The position numbers and the translations under genes are program-made. From assembly GCA_001051155.2 (NCBI GenBank), contig JYIP02000008.1, positions 1,736,001 through 1,800,000 on the forward strand: DNA of 64,000 nt. The letters are read 5' to 3'. Of this stretch, positions 54,993-64,000 are shown piece by piece; the first letter of the stretch is position 1, and the number at the start of each line of letters is the position of its first letter. Below the pieces are notes generated by a model. That model was not told the DNA's origin. It made no database searches and was given only the letters and a program-made list of their open reading frames with translations. This DNA comes from Chrysoporthe austroafricana (taxonomy: Eukaryota; Ascomycota; Sordariomycetes; Diaporthales; Cryphonectriaceae).

Positions 54993-56009
54993 ATGTCCAC
55001 AGCATCTTTCTCCAATTTGACTGACTTTCAACTCTCTAATAGAGTTCAGGATAAGGACAGACTGAAAAGTGCCATCGAGAAGTTTGTGAATTTAGGCTGG
55101 AAGGTGGACAATGCCAAAATGGGGCTCGAGGCAAGGCTCAGGTTCCCAAATTACTCCAAGCTAGTTGTAAGTGCATTTCGGGTAGCCCACTGAGTGCACT
55201 ACTTACACTAACAGGATTTTACGGCGGCTATCCATACTCAATCGAAAATTCATAATTACTATTCCGAAATGTACATTGTGGGTACAGCATTCCGTCGCCA
55301 GCCCATCCGCTCGTCTAAAGGTTACTAGTCGTCTACATTCCTCTATATTCACTGGACAACCCATCGACCGCGTGGGCTGTCCGATAAGGATATTATCATA
55401 GTTTAGCAATGCTATGACTTGGGCGTATCTCTTAGTAGGAAATATAAAGATGATATCAAGAGTTGGCGCAACGGATATACGGGCTGCGACTATCCTCGGA
55501 TATAGCCAGTAATACTTTGGCAAAGATAAATGTTAGACTGTTTCGATAATCTGCTTACGGGAATCAGGCTAGGGACTTTTGTTTGCTGAATAGAAATGCT
55601 TATAAGTCCTTCAGAGAGATGCGAAATGCGTAGCGATTATCAAGAATGCGCTCTTGTATGATCTACTAGTATTATCGAAAGCTACATCCCAAACTCTGTC
55701 TGCAACGATTGTATACGGGAAGCAAGTCCTGGCATATTATCCTAACAGTCGGACTGAAGGTGCAAGATAAGCAGTGGTGAAATTGAATATGTAAACGAAA
55801 GGAAGATCTTTTATATGCCCATCCCACGCTCTCAGGTATCTTATATTATGACAAAAGAAAGGATTAGAATCCAGCAGATTGGTGCTTGCCCATTGTCAAA
55901 TCTCCCAATTGGCAATAGCCGGCCAGCTCGAAGTATTGAACTTCCTGCTCCGATGGAACCGTTTCGGGTGTCCTTTGCGCTTTTCCCTGTAACCCGCATG
56001 TTTTTGTAA
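54993..56009 (+). pseudogene. Intron-containing unknown gene with in-frame stops
   Basis: ATG 54993 (CGTAATGTCC). Exon 1 ends at 55166 (RFPNYSKLV); intron 55167-55214 (GTAAGT...ACTAACAG, 48 nt, phase 0) joins it to DFTAAIHTQSKIHNYYSEMY. The frame continues with protein-like sequence through TAG (55326, 55410, 55503), TAA and others to FALFPVTRMFL at 56009. It has one TGA, so damage is heavier toward the end. I do not recognise the family. The clear intron shows it was once a genuine gene. Confidence 0.45.
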
Positions 56010-56430
56010 GTCATTGCTAACCACCTCCAAACCTAGCCAATCCTGGCTAGAGGCTTCATCTTATATAGTACTTACAACCTCCTTTTGCGTATTTGCCTTG
56101 CATCATAAAAGCGCCGATTTTCCGACGTTGCGAGTAATTCATTCGCTACTCCAGTTGAAGAAGGCTGGATTCGGTAAATTCCCTCTCAAGATAGCCGGAG
56201 TGCTCCCCCATCGGGCACGCCTTCTTCATTATAACATCCCGATTATTACTTAACAATGTCCTAATCCCGAACGTTGTATTTCTGCTGCGCCTTTTTCCCA
56301 GAAAAATCCCGTATATTGGCCGTCTGGGTTAGTTCTAACAAAGCACTTCTATAGATCGGTAGCGACGAATCATTACAGTTGTGACCAAATTTGGTGTCCA
56401 CTAAACAGATAATAAGTATAAGTCACCCCT
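56010..56430. other. No supportable gene
   Basis: Short frames only between two relics. Confidence 0.3.
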
Positions 56431-56604
56431 GGCAAGGGAAACCGTAAACGGAAAGCCTTACCACCGCCTCGTGCACCCCCTAGACCACGAAGGAGCAAGG
56501 CAAAGCCCTACTGGGTCCTTGACGACGAAAGCGGAGAATACTATCACAAACACTCCAATGGCACGATCTCATGATTCAACAACAACGACGACGACGAAGA
56601 TTGA
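56431..56604 (+). pseudogene. Short basic/aromatic coding fragment
   Basis: The frame reads GKGNRKRKALPPPRAPPRPR, then SKAKPYWVLDDESGEYYHKH, SNGTIS, TGA (probably Trp) and FNNNDDDED, before another TGA. It looks like a protein C-terminus with a basic Pro-rich tract and acidic end. No family assigned. Confidence 0.3.
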
Positions 56605-57049
56605 AAAGCCCCACTCGGGACATCGGTCTCTGGGACATCGACCATGAAGGAGGGGAAACCTGTTACAACCTGCCAAGCCATGTCAGCGTTATAAGCACGT
56701 GACCACGGTCGGTCACGTAATTACGGCAAGCCACGAGGTCAGGAATGACCACAGGACAATTGACCACGGGGCAATAGCACTGAGACAAATGGCACAAGAC
56801 CTACAGGCAGGAGGACACTGGACGACCAGGTGGTGGTGGCACCTGGGATGGCACCTGTGATGCGGTGTCTCAAGCGAGTCACTGGACACAGCTGCCCAAC
56901 AGGCCGAAGCCTATTGCTTGAGATGTATTTTAGGAGCAGCGAGTCTCCCCTTGCTGCTCATACCAGTCTTTACCTAACAGTGCTCATTGATCTGTCAAGA
57001 GCTTCTTTCAGGGTTAAGCCCGGAGATGTATGGGAGGCACAGCTGCCCT
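56605..57049. other. No supportable gene; GACCACG-rich stretch
   Basis: Region with scattered GACCACG/GGTCACG words (56590-56800) and one 73-codon plus frame without motif. Confidence 0.3.
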
Positions 57050-57645
57050 AGAAGCCTGCCGTGCGTTTCTCCTTGATCCAATTGTCTAACTCCTATACAG
57101 CCTTCTCGGGCTCTTCTATTGGCAAGAGGTAGGACTGAATAGCAGCTGGACTGAAAACCTTGCCGCCAAACTTTCTACCGAACTTCTCTGCTAATTCCGC
57201 CGTAGCCTATGGGTACAGGCGGCGAAAGATAGCAGCAGCTTGTGCGTCCGTCGCTAGACAAAACGGGATAACCTTGTCGATGCGGCCAGGACGGATAAGG
57301 GCTGTATCAAGCTTGTCGATGCAGTTACTTGTCATGACGACAACGCGGCCCTCGACTGCAGCTATGCCGTCAAGTAGGTTCAGGAGGCCGGCGAGCGTCA
57401 GACAGACAACGGCCTCACTCTCTCCACCTGCGGATGGTGGTTTCTCGGGAGACATAGCGTTATTAATGTGGCGCGAACCTAATCCGGCGGCGTCTATATC
57501 CTCCAGTAGTATAAGACAGCAGACTGGCAGTTTGCCGAACAGCATAGCCAAAGAGTCCTCGCTGATAGGTTTACCGCGTATGTTAAAAATGTAGATTGAC
57601 AGGTGAAAGAAGCTCGCTAAGGCATGCACTAGGGTATAAAGTTGA
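57050..57645 (-). pseudogene. BCS1-like ATPase, C-terminal half (second copy)
   Basis: Minus strand. Begins inside the Walker A region (residues equivalent to GKSTL are followed by LVHALASFFHLSIYIFNIRG), then LILLEDIDAAGLGSR (Walker B), VVVMTSNCIDKLDTALIRPG, RIDKVIPF, and after TAGs LAEKFGRKFGGKVFSPAAI and PEKAV. Same order as the BCS1-like gene at 35221-36726 but the N-terminal half and Walker A glycines are gone; three TAGs in the tail. It lies only ~30 bases beyond the stop of the coiled-coil gene upstream. Confidence 0.8.
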
Positions 57646-57675
57646 ATCGCTGATCTGATAATACCCCCAGATAGT

Positions 57676-59274
57676 TCATAGACTTTGCTCTATCTCGTCT
57701 GCTGCTTTGCTGTTATAGCAAGATTCAGAACCGGAGAATGGGCTTAGCCATGATGGTGCTGTAGGGGGTGCTGTGTCCCACGTCGTTTCCGAGACCCTCG
57801 ACGACAGGCTGGGCTGATTTCTGCCTGCTTTACTGTCGAACCAGTTTTCCAGCACGCTCTCTTGCCACTCGTCGGGATCCAAGACGCCTGGCGGGCCCTC
57901 TTGTAAATAGTTTGAGTAGAGAGTGTCGACCTCGTATCTGGATGTCCGCAGAGCTTGCAGCATCCACCTGTAAATAAAATCAGGCTTGCTTTCCTCCCGG
58001 GAATCGACGATCAGGTTCTGGATCAAAACCTCTTTGGCAGCAGAGTCAACGGCAGCCTGGATCTGTGGGTGCTCTGGTAAGGAGGCTCCGCTTGTCCTCA
58101 GGGTCGCCTTAGCTTCTCTCAGGGCTGCCTTTGCAGTGACTGGGAAGTCTCCCTGGAGGAGATGGGAGGCAGGGTCTGACAGCAAGATCGAAAATTGGGT
58201 TACCGCAATATTCGTCGTCGTATTCTCCGTCCACTCTGTAGCCACTGCTGCATCAGGGTCCCTCAAGTCTTCATCGATGCAGAAGTCTGCGGGAAACTAG
58301 CTCTGAGCCTCACGCAGAGCAATGTGACGGGGGATAATATCCATTTCCCAGCAGATCTGCACATATTGCTGGATTTCTTCGTGCAGATATCTCACGCTAT
58401 CCAGAATCTGGCGTTTCTTTGAATCAAAACAATCAAGAAACCATAGCTCTCGGTCCTGGAACGGCCTGATATGCTGGAAGGCTGCGGGGTAATATTGCTC
58501 AAAGAACCTGTAGCTGGCTTTTCGCTCTTCGATCATCTCCTTCTCTGCAAACAGCTCAATACGCCTTCGTCTTGCCGCATTGAACTCAAGCACAATATGC
58601 ATCAGCATTTTGTATTCTGAGTGTCGGGTTGTTCTGTCTGGCTCAATCTCAAGACACAAAAGCAAGTCGGATTGTAGCAATGGCGGTATGTCGAGTCTCA
58701 GCGGCTCGCGCGTTGCTCCGGCTTCCACTGAGTTACGGAGCTTGTTGATAAGGCGTCTTTCGAAGAGATCAAGGTCGTCCTGCGCATGCTTCAGCTTGTC
58801 CTCGAAGCTCTTTAGCAAGTCTTTATAGTCTTGACATATCCCCTGCTTTTCCTGCATGTCCTGGAAGAGCCCTGGCAGGTCGCCCATCTGCAGCGGTAGC
58901 GTCTCTGTCGTCAGGACCGGTATGAGCATAACAGGACGAGCAGCAGACATAAAGTTGTTCTCGGCCTCGTCTCGGACTTCCCGTGCTTTCTTGATGTCGG
59001 CGCTTGTTTTTTTGATGCGGGAGCGGATGGTATATACCCTGATCTTCTGTTCTGCCAGCTCTCGCTACCTGTCCCGTACAAGCCTGTCCTTTGGGGTATC
59101 GAGATTGTCATTGCCGGCATCTGAAAGCGTGCCCGTGCTCGAGTACGGGCCCACGCCTATCTGTCCCACTAGATGTCGGTATATAGTATAACGCTTCAAG
59201 ACTGGGCATAAGGCCGAATTTGTTGGTGGCCAGGCCCGAAAGACGCAGCGCCTATACTCTAAGCTCCATCTCAA
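57676..59274 (-). pseudogene. Coiled-coil protein with two in-frame TAGs
   Basis: One minus frame from 59274 to TGA at 57676, broken only by TAG near 59064 (RDR*RELAEQKIRVYT) and 58299 (REAQS*FPADFCI). Long charged helices predict a coiled coil: KKTSADIKKAREVRDEAEN, DYKDLLKSFEDKLKHAQDD, FERRLINKLRNS, ARRRRIELFAEKEMIEERK. The C-terminal part has FPVTAKAALREAKATLRTS and GVLDPDEWQESVLENWFDS. About 530 codons. No enzymatic motif; the family is unknown to me. Both stops sit where Gln fits. Confidence 0.5.
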
Positions 59275-60149
59275 ATTCCTTACGGATGGGCCCTCAATTA
59301 CCGACGCGTAGTCACTCGAACTTCCGCTTAAGCTTATGAGGAATACGAGACGCGCAGATACGTGGCGGCAAGGGGGAAGAAGAGGAGGGATGGGAGCGAG
59401 GGTTATGAAGATAGTATCGATACAAAGTCTGACTTTCTTTGGACGACAATATTATACTATTTGCAAGGAGGGATTACTCAAAAATTGTACAGAAGGGGAA
59501 AGGAGATCTTTCGAGCACCTACCTGAAATGCAAGAGGTATCTACCTTATATGCCTAAGCAAGGCGATTATGGCTAGATTTGTTTGTATAGATAACATTTC
59601 CCCCCCAAGGTCAGCTCATACTTTCGGCTAATCCTAGTAAAAGATCAACTTGCACCCTTGCATCCCGGTATAAGCTAAATAATCTTGCCTACCTAGTAAG
59701 GCATAAGCATCAAATGAGTAATTGGGTTGGGCTGGCCTTTTTGGTCTCATTGCATATGGGTAACCAGTTCTGATCTTCTTAGCAAGATCTATATATAGCC
59801 TCTAGATTCAGCAGTAAGGACTTAAGGTATACTGTATTTCTCCAAATGCATTGAATGAGTTAATAGTGCCTAAATCAAAGCTATAGTAACTGTGACTTCT
59901 GTGCCGGAAGTATAAACCGGAAGTGATTGTTAAAGGGAACAATCAGAAGCATTTGTCATGCATTTCGATTATCCCAGACTTTTCTTTTTTCTCTCACCCC
60001 TCCTTTCTCCTATTCATTTTTAACACTTCTATACTATACCTTACACTAGACCTTGAATAAATGAGGTTTTTCTCTCTCTCTCTCTCAGTCATACTAAAGA
60101 CTCACTTCTAGTTAAACAACCCCTAATCGCTTCCTGGGCATTACAAACC
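59275..60149 (+). other. Intergenic region and promoter of the Est1-type gene
   Basis: No gene supported. The last ~200 bases have fungal promoter character: C/T-rich tracts (CTTTTCTTTTTTCTCTCACC), a CT microsatellite at 60070-60088 and the ATG context CAAACCATGGCC. Confidence 0.5.
59924..59945. repeat. Perfect palindrome TGATTGTT-AAAGGG-AACAATCA
   Basis: 8-bp perfect arms around a 6-bp spacer, 205 bp upstream of the Est1-type ATG; next to it ACTTC-TGTGCCG-GAAGT forms a second small palindrome. Possible operator or transposon footprint. Confidence 0.7.
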
Positions 60150-62378
60150 ATGGCCTATATCGTAAACGATTCCAATAAGGCTCCAAAACGCCAAGCGAAA
60201 ATGTATAAGACCAGTCCAGACTTATCATATCTCTTAAATTTTCAGCTAAAATTTGACTGCAGGGAACAGCAGGCTCTTCAGAAGGGCAGCAATGCCATTA
60301 CTGGTACCAACGAGGAAGCGCAGCAGTCTGTCACTCTGCGTCGCGGCGGCGAATACGTCGCGGGGGCTGATGCCGATGCCAGGCCCGCCGCCGCCAAGAA
60401 TCCCAAGTCCCTTTCGATCCCGGCCGCAAATGATAATAATGACGACGAGGTCCACTCGACCTCAGTGTACATGAGCGATAGCATATCTCAGAACGCCCCC
60501 TCGACCAAGGCCAGCGCTGGCCCCGCTGCTGCTACAGCCAGCCCCTCAACCCCACACTACAAAGCCAAACGTACTGCAGCATGGCGGCAGCTCGCAGCTC
60601 GGGCAAGTATAGCTAGAGCCTATGCTGAAAATGAGAAAGAGCCAGCCTCGGTTATAGTAATGATCCCCCAGCCAGAGACGCAGCCTATCTTACCAAAGCG
60701 GCTGGTAGCCGAGGTTAAGGGCATCTATGCCAGCCTCGTTATGGCCGAGGACAAGTGCAGATAAGTCGATACAGCCACAGAGACCACTCCCAGGCTTAAA
60801 AACGACCAGTAGCAGGCACTGGTTGCTCTTTACCGGGCGCTGCTTCATAAGCACTACGGCTTCTTTCTCGCCTCGCAGCACCCTTTTGCCTTGCCTCCCT
60901 TCCGCCGGCTCTCTCAGAAGTACGCTATGCCGAAGAGGTTGTAGAGACATGGCATCCACTCGTTCCTCGAGCGGCTTCGAGCCTGCCTGCCCGCCTCGCG
61001 GGAGCATATGCTCACCTTTATCTACCTGGCCTACTCTATAGTGGCCCTGTTTTACGAGACTGTCCCATTCTTTGAGGATACCTGGATCGAGTGCCTGGGC
61101 GACTTCGGAAGATACCGCATGGCTATCGAGGACGAGGATACTTGTAATAAGGAGACCTGGACTGGTATCAGTAGGCACTGGTATGCTAAGGCCAGCGATA
61201 AGGCTCCCAGGACCGGCCGTCTCTACTACCACCTTGCTATCCTGTCCAGGCCTAACGCCTTCCAGCAGCTCTTCTACTATTCCAAGAGCCTCTGTATCGC
61301 GTTTCCGTTCAAGTCCACTCGCGAGAGCATCCTCACCCTTTTCGACCCCATCATGAACGACAACCAGCACAAGCTGGCCCCTCTGGAGTTCACCTTTGTC
61401 AAGTCGCATGCCTACCTCTTCCTGGTTAGCAATACCAATGAAGCGGAGAAGCCGCTTCCCAAGCCGGTGCAGCAGATGCTAGTCGAGTATAATACAGTCC
61501 GGGCCGAGTTTATGCAGTGCCTCGACTATGCCGTCTCGCGCTATTCGAAAGGCTGGACTCTGGTAGGTGCCCATATGGGCATCGCCAATAATAACGCTAT
61601 CCTGGAATACGGAAAATCAGACGTCAGTGCACAGGGTGACAAGAATGCTGTTTTTGCTGCCCTGGTCCCCAAGACCAGCAGCGGCGACGTGCCTATAAGC
61701 GATGCCTCTGATGCTGAGAGCACAGATACTGTCAAGGCCGACCCTATCCCGTCTGAGATATTCGGCATTATTCGTAACTTTGTCAAGGACTGCGACGATA
61801 TCATATTCAGCCGCTACGGCGACAACAGGATCATAACTTACCTGCATACCCGGCTCACTTTCGTCCACCACCTTGCCCAGAATCAATCTGCGATAGGGCA
61901 TATCGAGCACCAGCTCCTATGGACCCAGTTGGCCCGCCTCCTGAACCTGCTTGTCAACGATTCTACAGACTACGCCCGTACCGGGGGGGAGCAGTTCCCC
62001 CGTCCTACCGAGCGGCCTCTCCCTGAGGACTGGACTATGCGAGGCCACCTGTGGGTAGAAGGCCTATACCCAGCCGACTGGTTCGACTCGGATATAATTG
62101 AAGAGGAGAAGATATTCGAGCTCCCGTCGATAAGGGAGCACCGGCATACCCGCATCCTCTGGCTCGCCCGCAGGCTGGCATTATCCGGAAAGTGGCTCAT
62201 CTATAACAAGGAGTCCAAGCAGTTCCAGGCCTACCTGAATTTCAGCTATCAAGCACCCTTCGGACATAGCACCCTGATCAGGCCCTGGACATCCCCCAGG
62301 GTTACCAGATCATCTGCTGCTCTTGCCAAGAGAAACGAGCCCATCTTATCAATGATCATAGATAACGACGTTGATTGA
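60150..62378 (+). pseudogene. Est1/SMG7-type protein, full-length with three in-frame stops
   Basis: ATG 60150. One frame of 743 codons to TGA at 62376, interrupted by TAA 60762, TAG 60810 and TAG 60942 (codons 205, 221, 265). Low-complexity N-terminus (residues ~60-150, Ala/Ser/Pro). After the stops: EHMLTFIYLAYS, FFEDTWIECLGDFGRYRMAI, WYAKASDKAPRTGRLYYHLA, LFYYSKSLCIAFPFKSTRES, hallmark of the Est1 DNA/RNA-binding domain; C-terminal PLPEDWTMRGHLWVEG and HTRILWLARRLALSGKWLI. Family role: Est1 recruits telomerase, SMG5/6/7 act in nonsense-mediated decay; filamentous fungi have extra Est1-domain proteins of unknown role. The third stop replaces an expected Trp (RLWRHGIHSF) and the others Gln, as RIP would. 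The rest is well preserved. Confidence 0.75.
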
Positions 62379-63040
62379 GGTCATTGCACCTATATAGGCT
62401 GCTACTGGTTGCACAGGAATAGACACCCTTTCCCGACAATCTAGGACTGTGATATCCTGCCTCCTAACTACAAGACTGGTAGTAGGCAGTAACTTCTTGG
62501 GTTTTTCCGAAAAGGGAAGATTTGCTTACTTAGGGCTTTCTAGAGGAATTTTATGCCTTTTACCGATTTCAGGAATGCATTCTGCTTTTATATTTTCTTA
62601 ATCCCTCTTTTTTTGGATAAGCAATTTTTTTTATATCTCTAGGGCAGCAGCTGGAGCTTGGAATACACTTGCTTGCTTTCAGGTAGAAGAGATATGCAGT
62701 AGACCATATCTGCCTTTATACTTCCTACAGCATATAGGTTCTTGGCAATAATAGGTCCTGCAAGCTGTCCTGATCCCACTCTATTCTTCTTAGTCTACTG
62801 CTTAGATACTTTGGATATATGCTTGCATAAAGTTGATACTCTATATAAGAAAGTATCTTCAAAGGGAACTTGGCTGAAAAATCTTTCGAATACAAACAAC
62901 TAGCCAAAAATTATCGCCCTAGTTTGCCTATAGTAGAGATTACACAATCAACTGAGTTAACTTTAAGGCCCGATTAGCGCTATCACTGTAAGTCATGCTC
63001 TAGACTGTACAGGTTGCTTGGACTTGGAATGTGTATCGAA
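62379..63040. other. 3' flank of Est1-type gene, no gene supported
   Basis: AT-rich with a T-run near 62610-62630; only frames under 61 codons. Confidence 0.4.
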
Positions 63041-63582
63041 AAGTTACAGTTATAAGCCTGGTTCGCAAGGTTATATCTTTCCCTTAACTAAATAGAGAGC
63101 CAGCTATTCTCATACTATTATTGTAATGAATACCCAAATAGCACAAATACCTGGTACGTTAAAGGTTTATGCTAGGCAAAAATAGTATCGCGTACCGTTT
63201 ACCGTATACGGAAACACAGCCTTAAAAGGTAGTTGGAAATACTGAAGATATTTACTATCCGTACTGGATACTGCTCTGAGAGTGAAACTGAAAGAAATAC
63301 TTAGTTTAATAACTGAAAAGCAATTATAAAATCTACTTGACAGTAGGGAAATATCCAATCTTATATATCTAGCTTTTCAGTCTTGCCTATCCTGCTTATA
63401 TTGCTAGGCTATATAAACGCTTGATGCTTATGCTATTTATATTATAATTTAATATAAGCGACTTTAACCTTTAATATATAAGAAGGCCTCCTTGCTTCGG
63501 ATGTTGGATCCGAGCTGCGTCGGTCTTAGATCCACTGATCCGGCCTGTTCCTGTGACCTGAACCGTTCGTTGGTTTCTAATA
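63041..63582 (-). repeat. LTR-like relic of the second retroelement family, reverse orientation
   Basis: 63122-63582 (starts TGTAATGAATACCC) is the reverse-complement counterpart of 50591-51069; 63041-63121 equals the internal flank at 51085-51166. Together these show copies of one LTR element in both orientations, 12 kb apart. Confidence 0.75.
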
Positions 63583-63668
63583 ATAAGCAAGTAAAATAAT
63601 AGCAATGCTAAACAGAAAAATGCGAAATTTATGCAAAACAAAAGATTCGAGACTGGAATAATTACGGG

Positions 63669-63914
63669 GAGTGTCTATACCATTTTTATCAATCGCTAAG
63701 CTATATAAGTGGTGGTGAAAACAAAGACGTGCCGCTTAGGCGCCTTCTCATCTTCTGCTCCCAGACAGAAAGGGCGCGCCCGGCCCTCAGCGTCCTCGTC
63801 CGCCACACCGCGGAAGCCTTGCCGCGATGCTGCTATTGCCCAGGCCTTGCCGCGGCATCCTCCTCGTACGACCCACGGCGAGAAGATTGGCGAGAGATGG
63901 ACTGCACCGGACCC
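63669..63914. repeat. Dispersed repeat X, copy 2
   Basis: Same orientation as 41588-41795; shares GAGTGTSTATACCATTTT, TCATCTTCTGCTCCCAGACA and GCGAGAAGATTGGCGAGAGA. Contains about 45 extra bases, including a second CCTTGCCGCG motif, relative to copy 1. Confidence 0.85.
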
Positions 63915-64000
63915 TGGCAGGATAGCTAGTACGCGCAGCCCGTTCGAAAAGAAAAGGGCGGCGGCCCGATAAGCACCATCGCTGGCTGCACCTGACCCTA

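Noticed and set aside
60690..61409. 239-codon minus ORF
   Set aside because: Antisense to the Est1-type gene; low-complexity and without motif.
4796..62378. Nuclear genetic code with TAG/TAA read as Gln
   Set aside because: Stop positions fit Gln in many places, but the same DNA has RIP missense changes (zinc Cys to Tyr, RT Asp to Asn), and TAG also replaces invariant Trp in the chromodomain and in the Est1-like gene. RIP explains all of it. Kept only as a testable alternative in the findings.
1..64000. CRISPR array, bacterial operons, ribosome-binding sites, rRNA or tRNA genes
   Set aside because: The sequence is eukaryotic in gene structure; no regularly spaced direct repeats with unique spacers and no convincing tRNA cloverleaf or rRNA segment was seen by eye. 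A tRNAscan or covariance search would be decisive.

Overview
The window looks like accessory, repeat-rich DNA of a filamentous ascomycete (Pezizomycotina). Evidence: short spliceosomal introns with GTAAGT/GTACGT donors and CTAAC/CTAAT branch sites, C/T-rich leaders before ATGs, Ty3/Gypsy chromoviruses and a pogo/Fot1-type transposon, fungal families (BCS1-like AAA ATPase, Est1-type protein, DHA1-type MFS, fungal C2H2 and bZIP proteins), and a strong repeat-induced point mutation (RIP) signature. CAG/CAA have become TAG/TAA and TGG has become TAG, with long AT-rich stretches whose reading frames are otherwise preserved. The species cannot be named from the sequence.

Layout. 1-12645 is a nest of three chromovirus copies. 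Element 1 (3' end only, 1-1254) abuts element 2 (1255-12645), which is interrupted by a complete 7,356-bp element 3 (4323-11678) with 411-bp LTRs and a 5-bp target duplication CGGCT. 12646-16166 is a RIP-degraded minus-strand gene with an N-terminal SIR2 (sirtuin) domain. 16.4-22 kb holds a small two-exon gene, a decayed Est1-like tail and weak ORFs. 22.8-24.9 kb is a minus-strand gene joining a J-like domain to a long array of Cys/His fingers. 25-31 kb has short tandem repeats, a 21-bp minisatellite and relics (dsRBD-like, alpha/beta hydrolase). 31.7-33.0 kb is the best intact gene, a C2H2 protein with an internally duplicated finger module. 34.3-36.7 kb has a divergent gene and a nearly intact BCS1-like ATPase. 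39.5-42.8 kb contains duplicated blocks and an MFS tail. 43.4-44.9 kb is a bZIP-like plus Ulp1-like protease fusion. 46.8-48.6 kb is a pogo element with 62-bp inverted repeats. 50.6-51.2 and 63.0-63.6 kb are LTR relics of a second family. 51.4-56.0 kb is a very long TPR-type frame followed by an intron-containing gene. 57.0-59.3 kb is a truncated BCS1 tail next to a coiled-coil gene. 60.15-62.4 kb is a full-length Est1-type gene with three in-frame stops.

The genes do not form a pathway. Many are divergent or damaged copies of multi-copy fungal families, and the same class of damage (in-frame TAG/TAA, few frameshifts) recurs in most of them. That pattern is the main signal of the window. RIP of duplicated accessory DNA is the favoured explanation, because zinc ligands, retroelement catalytic Asp residues and chromodomain Trp codons are changed in the same way. 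The mix of Est1-like, BCS1-like and transposon relics would suit a subtelomeric or dispensable compartment, but that is inference.
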